NCBI GenBank assembly: GCA_963719005.1
Contig: CAVRAR010000005.1
Location: 124,001 to 188,000, forward strand
Length of the DNA stretch: 64,000 nucleotides
Source of the DNA: G963675935 sp963719005
GTDB taxonomy: Bacteria > Planctomycetota > Planctomycetia > Pirellulales > Thermoguttaceae
Direction of reading: 5' to 3'
A program made the translations under genes and the position numbers. Positions 27,358 through 34,009 of this stretch are shown one piece after another. A model generated the notes under the pieces. It was not told where the DNA came from and searched no databases. It was given only the letters and a program-made list of their open reading frames with translations. The stretch's first letter is position 1. Each line of letters begins with the position of its first letter.

Positions 27358-27390
27358 GTTGTCGCTCCTTCTCGTAACCGTTGACAGGCC

Positions 27391-27443
27391 GGGGACTGGC
27401 TCATCTTTCGGCCTGTTTCAGGCCGAAAAATGTGCCTGTCCCC
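27391..27443. repeat. GGGGACTGGC palindrome plus half-element
   Basis: GGGGACTGGCTCATCTTTCGG and CCGAAAAATGTGCCTGTCCCC are imperfect inverted arms around TGTTTCA. A second half-element GGGGGACAGACCCATTTTC follows at 27455-27473, and CGGGACAGTCCCCG at 27494-27507. All share GGGGACAG-like ends with the other families in the window. Confidence 0.75.
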
Positions 27444-27523
27444 TTCCGACGCGAGGGGGACAGACCCATTTTCTCCGACTTCGCCGCTAGAACCGGGACA
27501 GTCCCCGTGAACGGTTACCGGTC

Positions 27524-27603
27524 ACTTGATGGTTTCATGGGTTTCATAGTAGAATACAACGGAGGTTGATTCAAGCGGAGCATCTCCTCAGCGAGGTGAA
27601 GAT
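27524..27603 (+). promoter_or_regulatory. Leader of the VapBC-like module (intact copy)
   Basis: The sequence runs directly into ATG 27604 with a strong ribosome binding site (GAGGTGAAGAT before ATG). The tract TTGATTCAAGCGGAGCATCT and adjoining bases recur at 24851-24948 and, diverged, at 28318-28404. I could not place a confident -35/-10 pair. Confidence 0.6.
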
Positions 27604-27846
27604 ATGGTCTACCGAGGACACGTGGTAAGCGGCGTGATTCAATTGGAGGAGGCGGTTGTTCTGCCGGAGGGCGCGGAAGTTCGCGTGGAAGTGCCGGCAG
27701 CCGAGAAACGACGCGAACCGAGCGAACTGCCGATCGAGGAGAAGTTGCGAGCCATTTGGGCCGATGTGTCCAAAGAGGAATGGGATCGGTTGCCGCCAGA
27801 CCTGACGGAAAATCTCGACCACTATATCTACGGGACGCCCAAGTGA
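27604..27846 (+). CDS. Antitoxin of VapBC-like module (AF2212-like)
   Basis: The 80-residue protein starts MVYRGHVVSGVIQLEEAVVL and continues PEGAEVRVEVPA, a short beta-strand DNA-binding-type N-terminus as in AF2212/AbrB-like antitoxins. A helical, acidic, Trp-containing tail (IEEKLRAIWADVSKEEWDRL) follows and probably wraps the toxin. The stop overlaps the toxin start by one base (TGATG), typical of coupled antitoxin-toxin pairs. Antitoxin and DNA-binding autoregulation are inferred from family and position. Confidence 0.78.
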   Translation: MVYRGHVVSGVIQLEEAVVLPEGAEVRVEVPAAEKRREPSELPIEEKLRAIWADVSKEEWDRLPPDLTENLDHYIYGTPK

Positions 27847-28280
27847 TGCGAAAAGTCTTCGCCGATACACTCTACTGGATAGCAATTGTCAAGCCGAACG
27901 ATTCCTACGAGCGAGCCGCGAAGGAGGCGCGCGGAAAAGTCGTCGATTGCGTCCTCGTTACGACCGACGAGGTTCTCGGCGAGTTCGTAACAGCCTTCTG
28001 CGAAAGAGGGAGCGGAATGCGGGCCAGGGCCGTTCGAACGGTCAGAGACATTCTCGACAGCCCCGACGTTGAGGTAATCCCGCAATCGAGGCGTTCCTTC
28101 CTGCGAGCGTTGGACCGGTTCTCGAACAGGCCCGATAAGCAATACAGCCTGACCGATTGCTCCTCGATGAACGTGATGGATGCGGAAGGGATCGAAGACG
28201 TGCTGACGAATGACCGCCATTTTCAGCAAGAGGGTTTCAATGTGCTGATCCACTCCGCTACCAGCAAAACAAGCCCTTGA
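27846..28280 (+). CDS. PIN-domain ribonuclease toxin (VapC-like)
   Basis: VapC-type toxins cleave RNA with a Mg-dependent PIN domain. The acidic residues are in place: Asp7 in MRKVFADTLYWIA, Glu in TTDEVLGEFVTAF, and the C-terminal acidic pair in SLTDCSSMNVMDAEGI and VLTNDRHFQQEGFNVL. The length of 144 residues is standard. The gene is coupled to the antitoxin through TGATG. Downstream lies a second orphan copy of the module's leader. Confidence 0.86.
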   Translation: MRKVFADTLYWIAIVKPNDSYERAAKEARGKVVDCVLVTTDEVLGEFVTAFCERGSGMRARAVRTVRDILDSPDVEVIPQSRRSFLRALDRFSNRPDKQYSLTDCSSMNVMDAEGIEDVLTNDRHFQQEGFNVLIHSATSKTSP

Positions 28281-28317
28281 AGCCGGGCCGACCAGACGTA
28301 ACCGTTAACGGGGCAGC

Positions 28318-28404
28318 CACGTTTTCATAGAAGAATGCGATACAGGCCGATTCAAGCGGAGCACCTCTCGGCCAGGTGAAGATATGGTCTATCGCGCGGA
28401 GAAC
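28318..28404 (+). repeat. Orphan copy of the VapBC-like leader (copy 3, diverged)
   Basis: GATTCAAGCGGAGCACCTCT and AGGTGAAGATATGGTCTATC match the leader of the intact module. The following codons diverge after MVY and run into the repeat at 28406. The upstream portion TTTTCATAGAAGAATGC is also similar. Confidence 0.78.
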
Positions 28405-28405
28405 G

Positions 28406-28462
28406 AGGGACACGCACGTTTACTCTGGGGTGTCAGCAAGCGCCCCATCCCCCTTTCTCCGA
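28406..28462. repeat. GGGACACGCACGTTT...CCCCCTTTCTC repeat, copy 3
   Basis: GGGACACGCACGTTTACTC, then GGGGTGTCAGCAAGCGCCCC and ATCCCCCTTTCTC. This is a diverged relative of 24942-25003 and 25944-26008 and follows an orphan VapBC-like leader exactly as copy 1 does. Confidence 0.65.
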
Positions 28463-28500
28463 GTTGGGCGTAAGCGGCCATTGCTTGCAGGGGTCACGTG

Positions 28501-29076
28501 ATGTGTCGCGTTGAATTCGAGAGAGAGGTGTTTACCCTGTGCAACGTCAGAGGGTTCCACCAAATTGGTGAGGCCCCTACGTATTTCGGTGTGTACCTAT
28601 GGTGTATCGAGCATAGGGGAGAGTATTTGGTTCATTACGTTGGAAAGGGTGACGGCCGGTATGGGAAAGGTGGGATTGCAGGCCGCCTCGAACGGGAATG
28701 GGCGGAGTTCTGTAAGGGGTGGTATTGGTGGCCACTTAAGCTGGAGCCGTTCCTAGGTGGTTGCTATCTTGAGACAGACGATGCAAGGGAGAAGGAAGTG
28801 GCTCGGCAGGTCGAGGTGCTAGGACCAGCTTTTCGGATAATTGTGTCGAAGCGTATCGATGGGAATTGCAGGAAGTGCGAAAACGAGATAGTTTATCGGT
28901 TGCGGACGAACGATTACACGGAGCAGTTTCTCTATAAGCAGCAGAAGAGGGCCAAGAAGAGATATCCCCATACCCTCGACGTTGATATCCCTGATTTCGA
29001 CGAACCTCGAATCATTGGGCTTAACGTGGCGGTTCCTTCGTCGCTCTGCGAGTTCGTGGAGCGCTGGCGCCGGTAG
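28501..29076 (+). CDS. GIY-YIG-like hypothetical protein
   Basis: The N-terminal part reads YFGVYLWCIEHRGEYLVHYV followed by GKGDGRYGKGGIAGRLEREW, resembling the GIY...YIG core with a following Arg/His-type helix (here Arg). A glutamate in CENEIVYRLRTND could be the metal ligand. No restriction-enzyme specificity domain is recognisable. The 191-residue product has a Lys-rich stretch (YKQQKRAKKRYPHTL). Base composition is visibly lower in GC than its neighbours, suggesting recent acquisition. A nuclease function is a hypothesis. Confidence 0.62.
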   Translation: MCRVEFEREVFTLCNVRGFHQIGEAPTYFGVYLWCIEHRGEYLVHYVGKGDGRYGKGGIAGRLEREWAEFCKGWYWWPLKLEPFLGGCYLETDDAREKEVARQVEVLGPAFRIIVSKRIDGNCRKCENEIVYRLRTNDYTEQFLYKQQKRAKKRYPHTLDVDIPDFDEPRIIGLNVAVPSSLCEFVERWRR

Positions 29077-29319
29077 CAGCCGGACACAGAAAGACACAAA
29101 GAAGAACAAAGGGGTCGGGAGTCTTTTCCCCGGTTCCTCAGGCGTTTCTGTCACTTCCGCGGAGATGGCTGCTCGGTCGACGCTCCTGCGCAGTCATTCC
29201 CATTTTTCCCCGTTTCCCCTCTTCCCTTTCACACGTGCGGTCCGTCAACTCGCGATGAGCGACTGGCCCAAAAACCGCTCTTGAAATCTGACCTCGCCCT
29301 GCTATGAATCGTCTTTCGG
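29077..29319. other. Convergent intergenic gap without recognised feature
   Basis: Between the GIY-YIG-like gene and the end of the BRCT/MerR/TPR gene I see only an A-rich stretch (near 29085-29112) and no repeat or hairpin of note. Confidence 0.5.
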
Positions 29320-30531
29320 TTATCGCCCCAGCCGCCCGCGGGCCTCTTCCGCCCAAGGGCTGTCGGGGGCTTCGGCGAGGAACGCCCGCCAATGCTCCTC
29401 GGCCTGATCGCGGCGGTCCATTTCGTCGAGCGTGCGGGCGAGATGGTAGTGGACGTCGGCGTAGTCGGGGTGATAGCGAAGTGCGCCCTCGAACGCGGCC
29501 ACCGCCAGATCGTGCTGGCCCGTCTCGGCCAGCACGCAGCCGAGATTCGCGCGGGCCTCGACGTAATCTTCATCCAGCTCGATGGCCATGTAATATCGCT
29601 CGCGTGCCCCGCCAAGGTCGCCGAGGCGGTAAAGCAACTCGGCCACTTGGAAGCAGATTTCCGGCTTGGGGCCGAGCGCAGCCATCGCGGCATGATACAT
29701 GTCGGCGGCGGCCGGCAGTTGGCCGTCCTCTTCGAGTTCGGCGGCTAGGCGGCATAGATGCTCGGGCGGCGGAAAAGGGAACAGGTCCAATTTGTGCGGA
29801 GCACCCGAAGGGCCGTTCCGGCAAATTGGACCTGTCCCCTTTTCCGCCACCAGCGGGGGCTCGCCTTGCCAGGCGTCGAAATCGAACCGCAACTGACCGC
29901 CGGGTTCGAGCAAGCCATCGCCTTGCCGCAGCAGAATCTCCTTGCCCTGCACGATGACCGAAAGCTGAGCCAGCGGCCGGGCGACGTCCGGGAGATAGCG
30001 GGCAAAAGCCCCAAGCTGCTTCTCCATCGCACGGGGCGACGCGCCGGCGGCCAGCAGTTCGGCCAGCCGCCGGGCAGTGGCCACCTCCTGGAAGTCGAAG
30101 TACGGCAGCCGCCGCACCTCGCGCACCGGCACGATCAGGCCGCGGCGATGCCAGCGGCGGATCACCGCCACCGGCACCCGCAACAGATCGGCCAGCATGG
30201 CGGGCGTGTACAGCCGGTGGATGTCGTGCTGCGAATCGACCAGCCCGAGCCGCTGCCAAAGCTGCGTTTCGGTGATGACTTCGATCGTCCCCTCTTCGGC
30301 CCTCCGCCGCGTTTCGTCGTCGAACCAGTCGTTCTGATCGCCGGTGGCAGGCAGGGGGAATTCCTCCTCACCGACGACGATGAGAGCGGCGGACGCGTCG
30401 GGTTTCTCCAGCACGATCGCCCCGTGTTGGCGGGCCAATTGCGCGGCATCGCGCTTTGCCATGCTGGCCAGCTTGCCCACAAAGGCGAGGCGCTTGCCCT
30501 GAAGAATGTCGGAAGAGTTTTCGGCAGGCAT
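29320..30531 (-). CDS. BRCT / MerR-HTH / TPR protein with an in-frame palindrome insertion
   Basis: Domain order: a BRCT-like N-terminus (GKRLAFVGKLASMAKRDAAQ, residues about 10-90), a MerR-type winged helix (LYTPAMLADLLRVPVAVIRR then HRRGLIVPVREVRRLPYF, about 105-160), then at least three TPR repeats near the C-terminus (ICFQVAELLYRLGDLGGARE, ARANLGCVLAETGQHDLAVA, VHYHLARTLDEMDRRDQAEE). Between the middle and TPR regions sits VAEKGTGPICRNGPSGAPHK and more, which is the translated palindrome at 29767-29849. The combination suggests a regulator or scaffold; partner unknown. Length is 403 residues. Confidence 0.8.
   Translation of the reverse strand: MPAENSSDILQGKRLAFVGKLASMAKRDAAQLARQHGAIVLEKPDASAALIVVGEEEFPLPATGDQNDWFDDETRRRAEEGTIEVITETQLWQRLGLVDSQHDIHRLYTPAMLADLLRVPVAVIRRWHRRGLIVPVREVRRLPYFDFQEVATARRLAELLAAGASPRAMEKQLGAFARYLPDVARPLAQLSVIVQGKEILLRQGDGLLEPGGQLRFDFDAWQGEPPLVAEKGTGPICRNGPSGAPHKLDLFPFPPPEHLCRLAAELEEDGQLPAAADMYHAAMAALGPKPEICFQVAELLYRLGDLGGARERYYMAIELDEDYVEARANLGCVLAETGQHDLAVAAFEGALRYHPDYADVHYHLARTLDEMDRRDQAEEHWRAFLAEAPDSPWAEEARGRLGR
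29767..29849. repeat. GGGGACAGGTCCAATTT palindrome, copy D, inside a coding frame
   Basis: GGCGGAAAAGGGAACAGGTC pairs with GACCTGTCCCCTTTTCCGCC, with AATTT/AAATT inside and the conserved centre CCGTTCCGG. The outer GGCGG/CCGCC bases extend the pairing exactly as in copy B within cusA. The host reading frame (minus strand) stays open through it. Confidence 0.92.
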
Positions 30532-30550
30532 GGCGTTAATCGAGGCGGAG

Positions 30551-30628
30551 CGAGGGGACAGAGGTTGTCAGGACGAATTCCTACAGAATGGAAGGTGCTC
30601 TCCCGACAACCTCCTCCGTCCCCTTTCG
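30551..30628. repeat. Palindromic repeat, GGGGACAG/GGTTGTC family, copy 2
   Basis: AGGGGACAGAGGTTGTC and CGACAACCTCCTCCGTCCCC flank a centre containing AATGGAAG, as in the copy at 2471-2546 (opposite orientation). It is followed at 30638-30663 by GCACTGCTTCTGCGAAGCAG, a half of the palindrome at 15923-15998. Confidence 0.82.
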
Positions 30629-30669
30629 TTTGATCGAGCACTGCTTCTGCGAAGCAGCGGCACATCGCG

Positions 30670-30966
30670 CTACCCCAAGCCCGCGGTGTCGAGCAAGCGA
30701 GCGGCATGATGGATCGCCACAATATACACCGCCTGGGCATCGCTTCGATAGAGGACGCGATAGTTGCCTTGCCGAATCTCGCGGTAGGTGTGGCTTGAGT
30801 CTTCCGCTACATAGCCACCCAAAAGAGGATGATCCACAAGCAATTCGACTCGTGAGACGAGCTTCTGGGCGAAACGGCGGGCAGCAGCCGGTGCATCCTG
30901 GGAAATATAATCGAGAAGACTCTCCAAGTCATCGAGAGCCTTGGGCGTCCAGATCACTTGAGCCAT
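30670..30966 (-). CDS. ParE/RelE-superfamily toxin
   Basis: The 98-residue protein starts MAQVIWTPKALDDLESLLDY and continues IAQDAPAAAxxF-like ISQDAPAAARRFAQKL, then HPLLGGYVAEDSSHTYREI and YRVLYRSDAQAVYIVAIHH, the usual ParE fold order. ParE toxins poison gyrase, RelE relatives cleave mRNA; the sequence fits ParE better. Its start overlaps the 3' end of the upstream small antitoxin gene by 13 nt, supporting a coupled module. Confidence 0.85.
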   Translation of the reverse strand: MAQVIWTPKALDDLESLLDYISQDAPAAARRFAQKLVSRVELLVDHPLLGGYVAEDSSHTYREIRQGNYRVLYRSDAQAVYIVAIHHAARLLDTAGLG

Positions 30967-31133
30967 TTTTCCAGCCGCTTCTTGGCCTCTTTGTGGGAGA
31001 CGCCCTTTCCTTCGGCAAGCTGCCGCTCACCCAACTCGATTTTTTCAAGAAGGTACAACTTTTCCACGAGCGCATCGACGTCAACGTCCTCGGGCAACTC
31101 ACCGACTACTTGCTGCACTTTCTCTTTAAGCAT
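30954..31133 (-). CDS. Antitoxin partner of the ParE-like toxin
   Basis: Reading the minus strand from ATG 31133 gives a 59-residue helical, acidic protein: MLKEKVQQVVGELPEDVDVD, then ALVEKLYLLEKIELGERQL and AEGKGVSHKEAKKRLEKWLK at the C-terminus. The C-terminal AEGKGVSHKEAKKR resembles the toxin-binding tail of short Phd/RHH-type antitoxins. It overlaps the toxin gene by 13 nt (30954-30966). The antitoxin role is from position and size. Confidence 0.8.
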   Translation of the reverse strand: MLKEKVQQVVGELPEDVDVDALVEKLYLLEKIELGERQLAEGKGVSHKEAKKRLEKWLK

Positions 31134-31163
31134 CGCGCCCTCCCCAACAAGAAGAGTCCCCCC

Positions 31164-32357
31164 TTACGTTCGCGGACCGTAGGGGCTCTCCTTCGTAGAG
31201 TCCTTCATCGAAGGAACGTTTGTCAAGGGCTTTTCCTTCACCGGCGGCTTCGCTTCGTCGTCGATGGGCCCCGGCATGGCGGCGTCAGAATCACCCAGCC
31301 CCGGCTTTTCGTCGGCGGCATTGCGCTTCATTGTCGGCGTCGGCGTTTGCGGCAACGTCGGCACGATCGCCGTGCCCGTCTCGCATGAAGGGGCGACGAT
31401 CGGGTTGCCGCAGGCGTCCAGCGGCACGCGATAACAGACCACCCGCGGAACGGTGTACGTGTAAGTCACCGGAATTCGCTTCTCGACTGTGCGCGGCACG
31501 CTGATCGTCTGCTGTTCGGCAACCATTCGGCAAACCTGATACTGCACCGGTTCCACCCGCTCTTCGTAAACCATCTTGCAGGTCGTCACCGGAATCTTCC
31601 GCACTTGCTGTTCGGTCACCATCCGGCACACCTGCACCGGCACCTTGCGAACGACCTGCTCGGGCATGTACTTGCACACCTGCATCGGAACCTGCTGGGT
31701 AACCGTCTGCGGCACGTAGCTGGTCTGCTGCACCTGCTGGGCGACGACGTTCGGACGCCATACCTTCTGGACTTCGTAGCTGCCGCCAGGCGTTTGCGTC
31801 CAATACAACCCCGCCCGCCGAAAGACCGTTTGCCCGGTCAACGGATCGACGGCCGAGGACGCCGGCTGCCAGGTGAGCCGCGTCGCAGGCCAACTGGGCT
31901 TCAGCACGACCTGATCGACGAAACAGCCTTGATCGACGTATTGCGTCTGGCAAGTCGTAACCGGTTGGTAGACGGTGCGGCACTCGGTTCGATAGGCCGT
32001 CTCGTAGACCGGCTTCAATACGGTATAGCTCTCCTCGCGCTCGGCGGTTTCGTACACCGGCCGCTGCACGGTGTAGAATTCTTCGCGGATCGCGGTTTCG
32101 GTCACGGGCCGGGCGACGGTGTATCGGTTCTCGCGGACGGCCGTCTCCCAGACGGGTTTGTAGCTTGTCACCTGATGCTGCTCGCATACGGTTTCATATT
32201 CGATGCGATAGGCCGTCGCCTGGTGCTGTTCGCACACGGTTTGATACTCGAGGCGATAGGTTTGGCACGACGTTGGACAGGCTTCCTGAGCCAAAGCCGG
32301 CGCAGCAGCCGCCATCAAGAGCGACACACCCAATATCCGACGAACAACGGCGTTCAT
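31164..32357 (-). CDS. Secreted YTV-repeat protein (planctomycete-specific family)
   Basis: A signal peptide (ILGVSLLMAAAAPALAQ) is followed by many repeats of about 15-20 residues around Tyr-Thr-Val/Val-x-Glu patterns: RENRYTVARPVTETAIREE, EREESYTVLKPVYETAYRTE, VPVQVCRMVTEQQVRKI. Several cysteines recur in the repeats (VCKYM, VCRMV, TCKMV), which could cross-link. This matches the YTV domain described by Studholme and colleagues for planctomycetes, linked to their proteinaceous cell wall. The C-terminal region (about residues 320-397) is Pro/Lys-rich and low complexity. 397 residues; start ATG 32357. Confidence 0.83.
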   Translation of the reverse strand: MNAVVRRILGVSLLMAAAAPALAQEACPTSCQTYRLEYQTVCEQHQATAYRIEYETVCEQHQVTSYKPVWETAVRENRYTVARPVTETAIREEFYTVQRPVYETAEREESYTVLKPVYETAYRTECRTVYQPVTTCQTQYVDQGCFVDQVVLKPSWPATRLTWQPASSAVDPLTGQTVFRRAGLYWTQTPGGSYEVQKVWRPNVVAQQVQQTSYVPQTVTQQVPMQVCKYMPEQVVRKVPVQVCRMVTEQQVRKIPVTTCKMVYEERVEPVQYQVCRMVAEQQTISVPRTVEKRIPVTYTYTVPRVVCYRVPLDACGNPIVAPSCETGTAIVPTLPQTPTPTMKRNAADEKPGLGDSDAAMPGPIDDEAKPPVKEKPLTNVPSMKDSTKESPYGPRT

Positions 32358-32796
32358 GGTTTATCCCCCAATGTGGAAAGTCCGCCGTCGCCAGACGGCG
32401 GCTACCTCAACCATAGGTTATAACTCTCCAAATGAGTCTGCCAGATTTTTGGCGAAACGGCAAATGGTTCCTCTAGCAGTCGGCGCAAGATTGATCCACA
32501 AGTATAATACGCAGCGTAGTTTAGACCCGGCAAGAATTTTCAAGTTTTTCGCGTCCCTCGCCGACACCTATTTGTTCTCCAATTTCTCCAAACTGCGCGA
32601 TGCGAGACGGCGGGCGTTAAGGTTTACGCAGGCGGAATAAACGGACCCAACGCTGCGCCTTCAGGCGGAACCAGACACAATCATTTCTGTGATTGGCTTG
32701 GGGCGTCAAGTGGTTTCGCATCGGCATTGTCACAGGCATTGGGGAGGAGTACACTGATATTGGCGTTCAGTCGTCGGCCCGGGCGGGGAGCGAACA
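32358..32796. other. Intergenic region upstream of hicB
   Basis: Apart from the predicted promoter at 32727-32755, this gap between divergent genes holds no repeat, hairpin or ORF that I can support. Confidence 0.5.
32727..32755 (+). promoter_or_regulatory. Predicted hicBA promoter
   Basis: TTGTCA and TACACT are spaced by 17 nt, and hicB starts 41 nt after the -10. It is a reasonable housekeeping-type promoter, judged by eye. Confidence 0.42.
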
Positions 32797-33024
32797 ATGA
32801 AGACCTTGCACGAATTCACTGCGTTGGTCGAGCGAGAGGGCGATGGGTATGTGGCCCTCTGCCCGGAGTTTGACGTCGCCAGTCAAGGCGACACGGTGGA
32901 GGAAGCCAGGCACAACCTTGCGGAAGCGGTCTCCCTATTTCTGGAAACTGCCGATTCATCAGAGATACAACGGCGCCAACATTCCGAGGTGTTTGTGACT
33001 CGGCTGGAGGTGTCGGTTGGTTAG
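32797..33024 (+). CDS. hicB: HicB-family antitoxin
   Basis: The 75-residue protein reads HEFTALVEREGDGYVALCPE followed by FDVASQGDTVEEARHNLAEA, the partial RNase-H-like HicB fold with typical GDT(V)EEAxxNLxEA motif. There is no obvious C-terminal DNA-binding domain, so this is the short form. It precedes hicA with an 8-nt overlap. It neutralises HicA, and in longer homologues also represses the operon. Confidence 0.87.
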   Translation: MKTLHEFTALVEREGDGYVALCPEFDVASQGDTVEEARHNLAEAVSLFLETADSSEIQRRQHSEVFVTRLEVSVG

Positions 33025-33238
33025 GCTGGGCGTGTGGTCTGGTCAGGACGTATGCCAGATTCTTCGCGAGCACGGCTTTGCCGAAGTCCGCCGCCGCGGC
33101 AGCCACATGGTGATGCAGAAGCAGTCGCAGGGCACCACGATCACCATTCCCGTGCCCGATCATTCCAAATTGCGCATTGGCACGCTGCGTTCGATCATTC
33201 GTCAATCGGAACTGCCGCGGTCGCTGTTTGAGCGATAA
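33017..33238 (+). CDS. hicA: HicA-family mRNA interferase toxin
   Basis: The 73-residue product from TTG 33017 is MVRLGVWSGQDVCQILREHG followed by FAEVRRRGSHMVMQKQ and IPVPDHSKLRIGTLRSIIRQ. The GSH motif supplies the catalytic histidine of the dsRBD-like HicA fold, and the downstream HSKLRIGTLRSI segment is family-typical. The TTG start lies inside the end of hicB, so translation is coupled. This is the third toxin-antitoxin pair within about 6 kb. Confidence 0.87.
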   Translation: MVRLGVWSGQDVCQILREHGFAEVRRRGSHMVMQKQSQGTTITIPVPDHSKLRIGTLRSIIRQSELPRSLFER

Positions 33239-33265
33239 GCGTCTCGTATCGGGACCGGGACTTCC

Positions 33266-33985
33266 ATGCGATACCTTGAACTCACGTTGCCGACGGCCGT
33301 CGAGAATCTGGCCTTGGACGAGGCGCTGCTGGACGAAGCCGAGGCGAGCGAAGCGCCGGACGAGACACTGCGGATTTGGGAGTCGCCGCAGCCGCTGGTC
33401 GTGGTGGGGCGATCATCGCAGTTCTGCGTCGAGGTGCGGCTCGACGCTTGCCGCAAGGTGGGCATTCCCGTGTTGCGCCGTCCAAGCGGCGGGGCGGCGA
33501 TCGTCGCCGGGCCGGGCTGTTTGATGTATGCCCTGGTGCTCGAGCTATCGGCTCCGCCCGCAGTTGCGGATTCTCAGCGAAGCCCATCGCTGGGTGCTTG
33601 GCACGCTGGCCGCCGCGCTCGGGGCTCTTGTGCCGGACATCGAATGCCAAGGCACAAGCGATTTGGCCGATCGGCGGCCGGAAGTTTTCGGGCAACAGCG
33701 CCCGTTTGCCGCCGCGATCATCTCCTCTATCACGGCACATTGCTCTACGACTTCCCGCTGGAGCTGGTCGAGCGTTGCCTGGCGATGCCGCCGCGGATGC
33801 CGGACTATCGAGAAGGCCGTCCGCACGAGAGCTTCGTAACCAATTTGCCGTTGCGGCCGGAAGCGATCCGGGAAGCGTTGGTCGAAGCCTTCGCCGCCGG
33901 CGAGTCCCGCGTCTCTTGGCCCGATCGCCGCACGGCGCAGCTTGTGGCCGAGAAGTACAGCCTGCCCGAGTGGCGATCGCTGTGA
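33266..33985 (+). CDS. Lipoate-protein ligase A-like (biotin/lipoate ligase fold), three frameshifts
   Basis: The N-terminus reads MRYLELTLPTAVENLALDEA followed by LRIWESPQPLVVVGRSSQ and VPVLRRPSGGAAIVAGPGCL-like (here IPVLRRPSGGAAIV), classical LplA/LipL signatures. Conserved downstream pieces lie in different frames: RLRPQLRILSEAHRWVLGT, GTSDLA, IGGRKFSGNS (the GRKFSGN motif) and LLYHGTLLYDFPLELV. Indels near 33543-33550, 33669 and 33712 are needed; they compensate, so an open frame persists but with wrong sequence in the middle. About 239 residues. The family attaches lipoate or octanoate, or moves it between carrier proteins. Confidence 0.8.
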   Translation: MRYLELTLPTAVENLALDEALLDEAEASEAPDETLRIWESPQPLVVVGRSSQFCVEVRLDACRKVGIPVLRRPSGGAAIVAGPGCLMYALVLELSAPPAVADSQRSPSLGAWHAGRRARGSCAGHRMPRHKRFGRSAAGSFRATAPVCRRDHLLYHGTLLYDFPLELVERCLAMPPRMPDYREGRPHESFVTNLPLRPEAIREALVEAFAAGESRVSWPDRRTAQLVAEKYSLPEWRSL

Positions 33986-34009
33986 GTCACCGCGATTCGG
34001 CGGACTTTT

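Noticed and set aside
31605..32423. Long ORF on the plus strand opposite the YTV-repeat gene
   Set aside because: It is a shadow of the periodic coding sequence; it lacks a ribosome binding site and any recognisable domain, while the minus strand has a signal peptide and repeat family.
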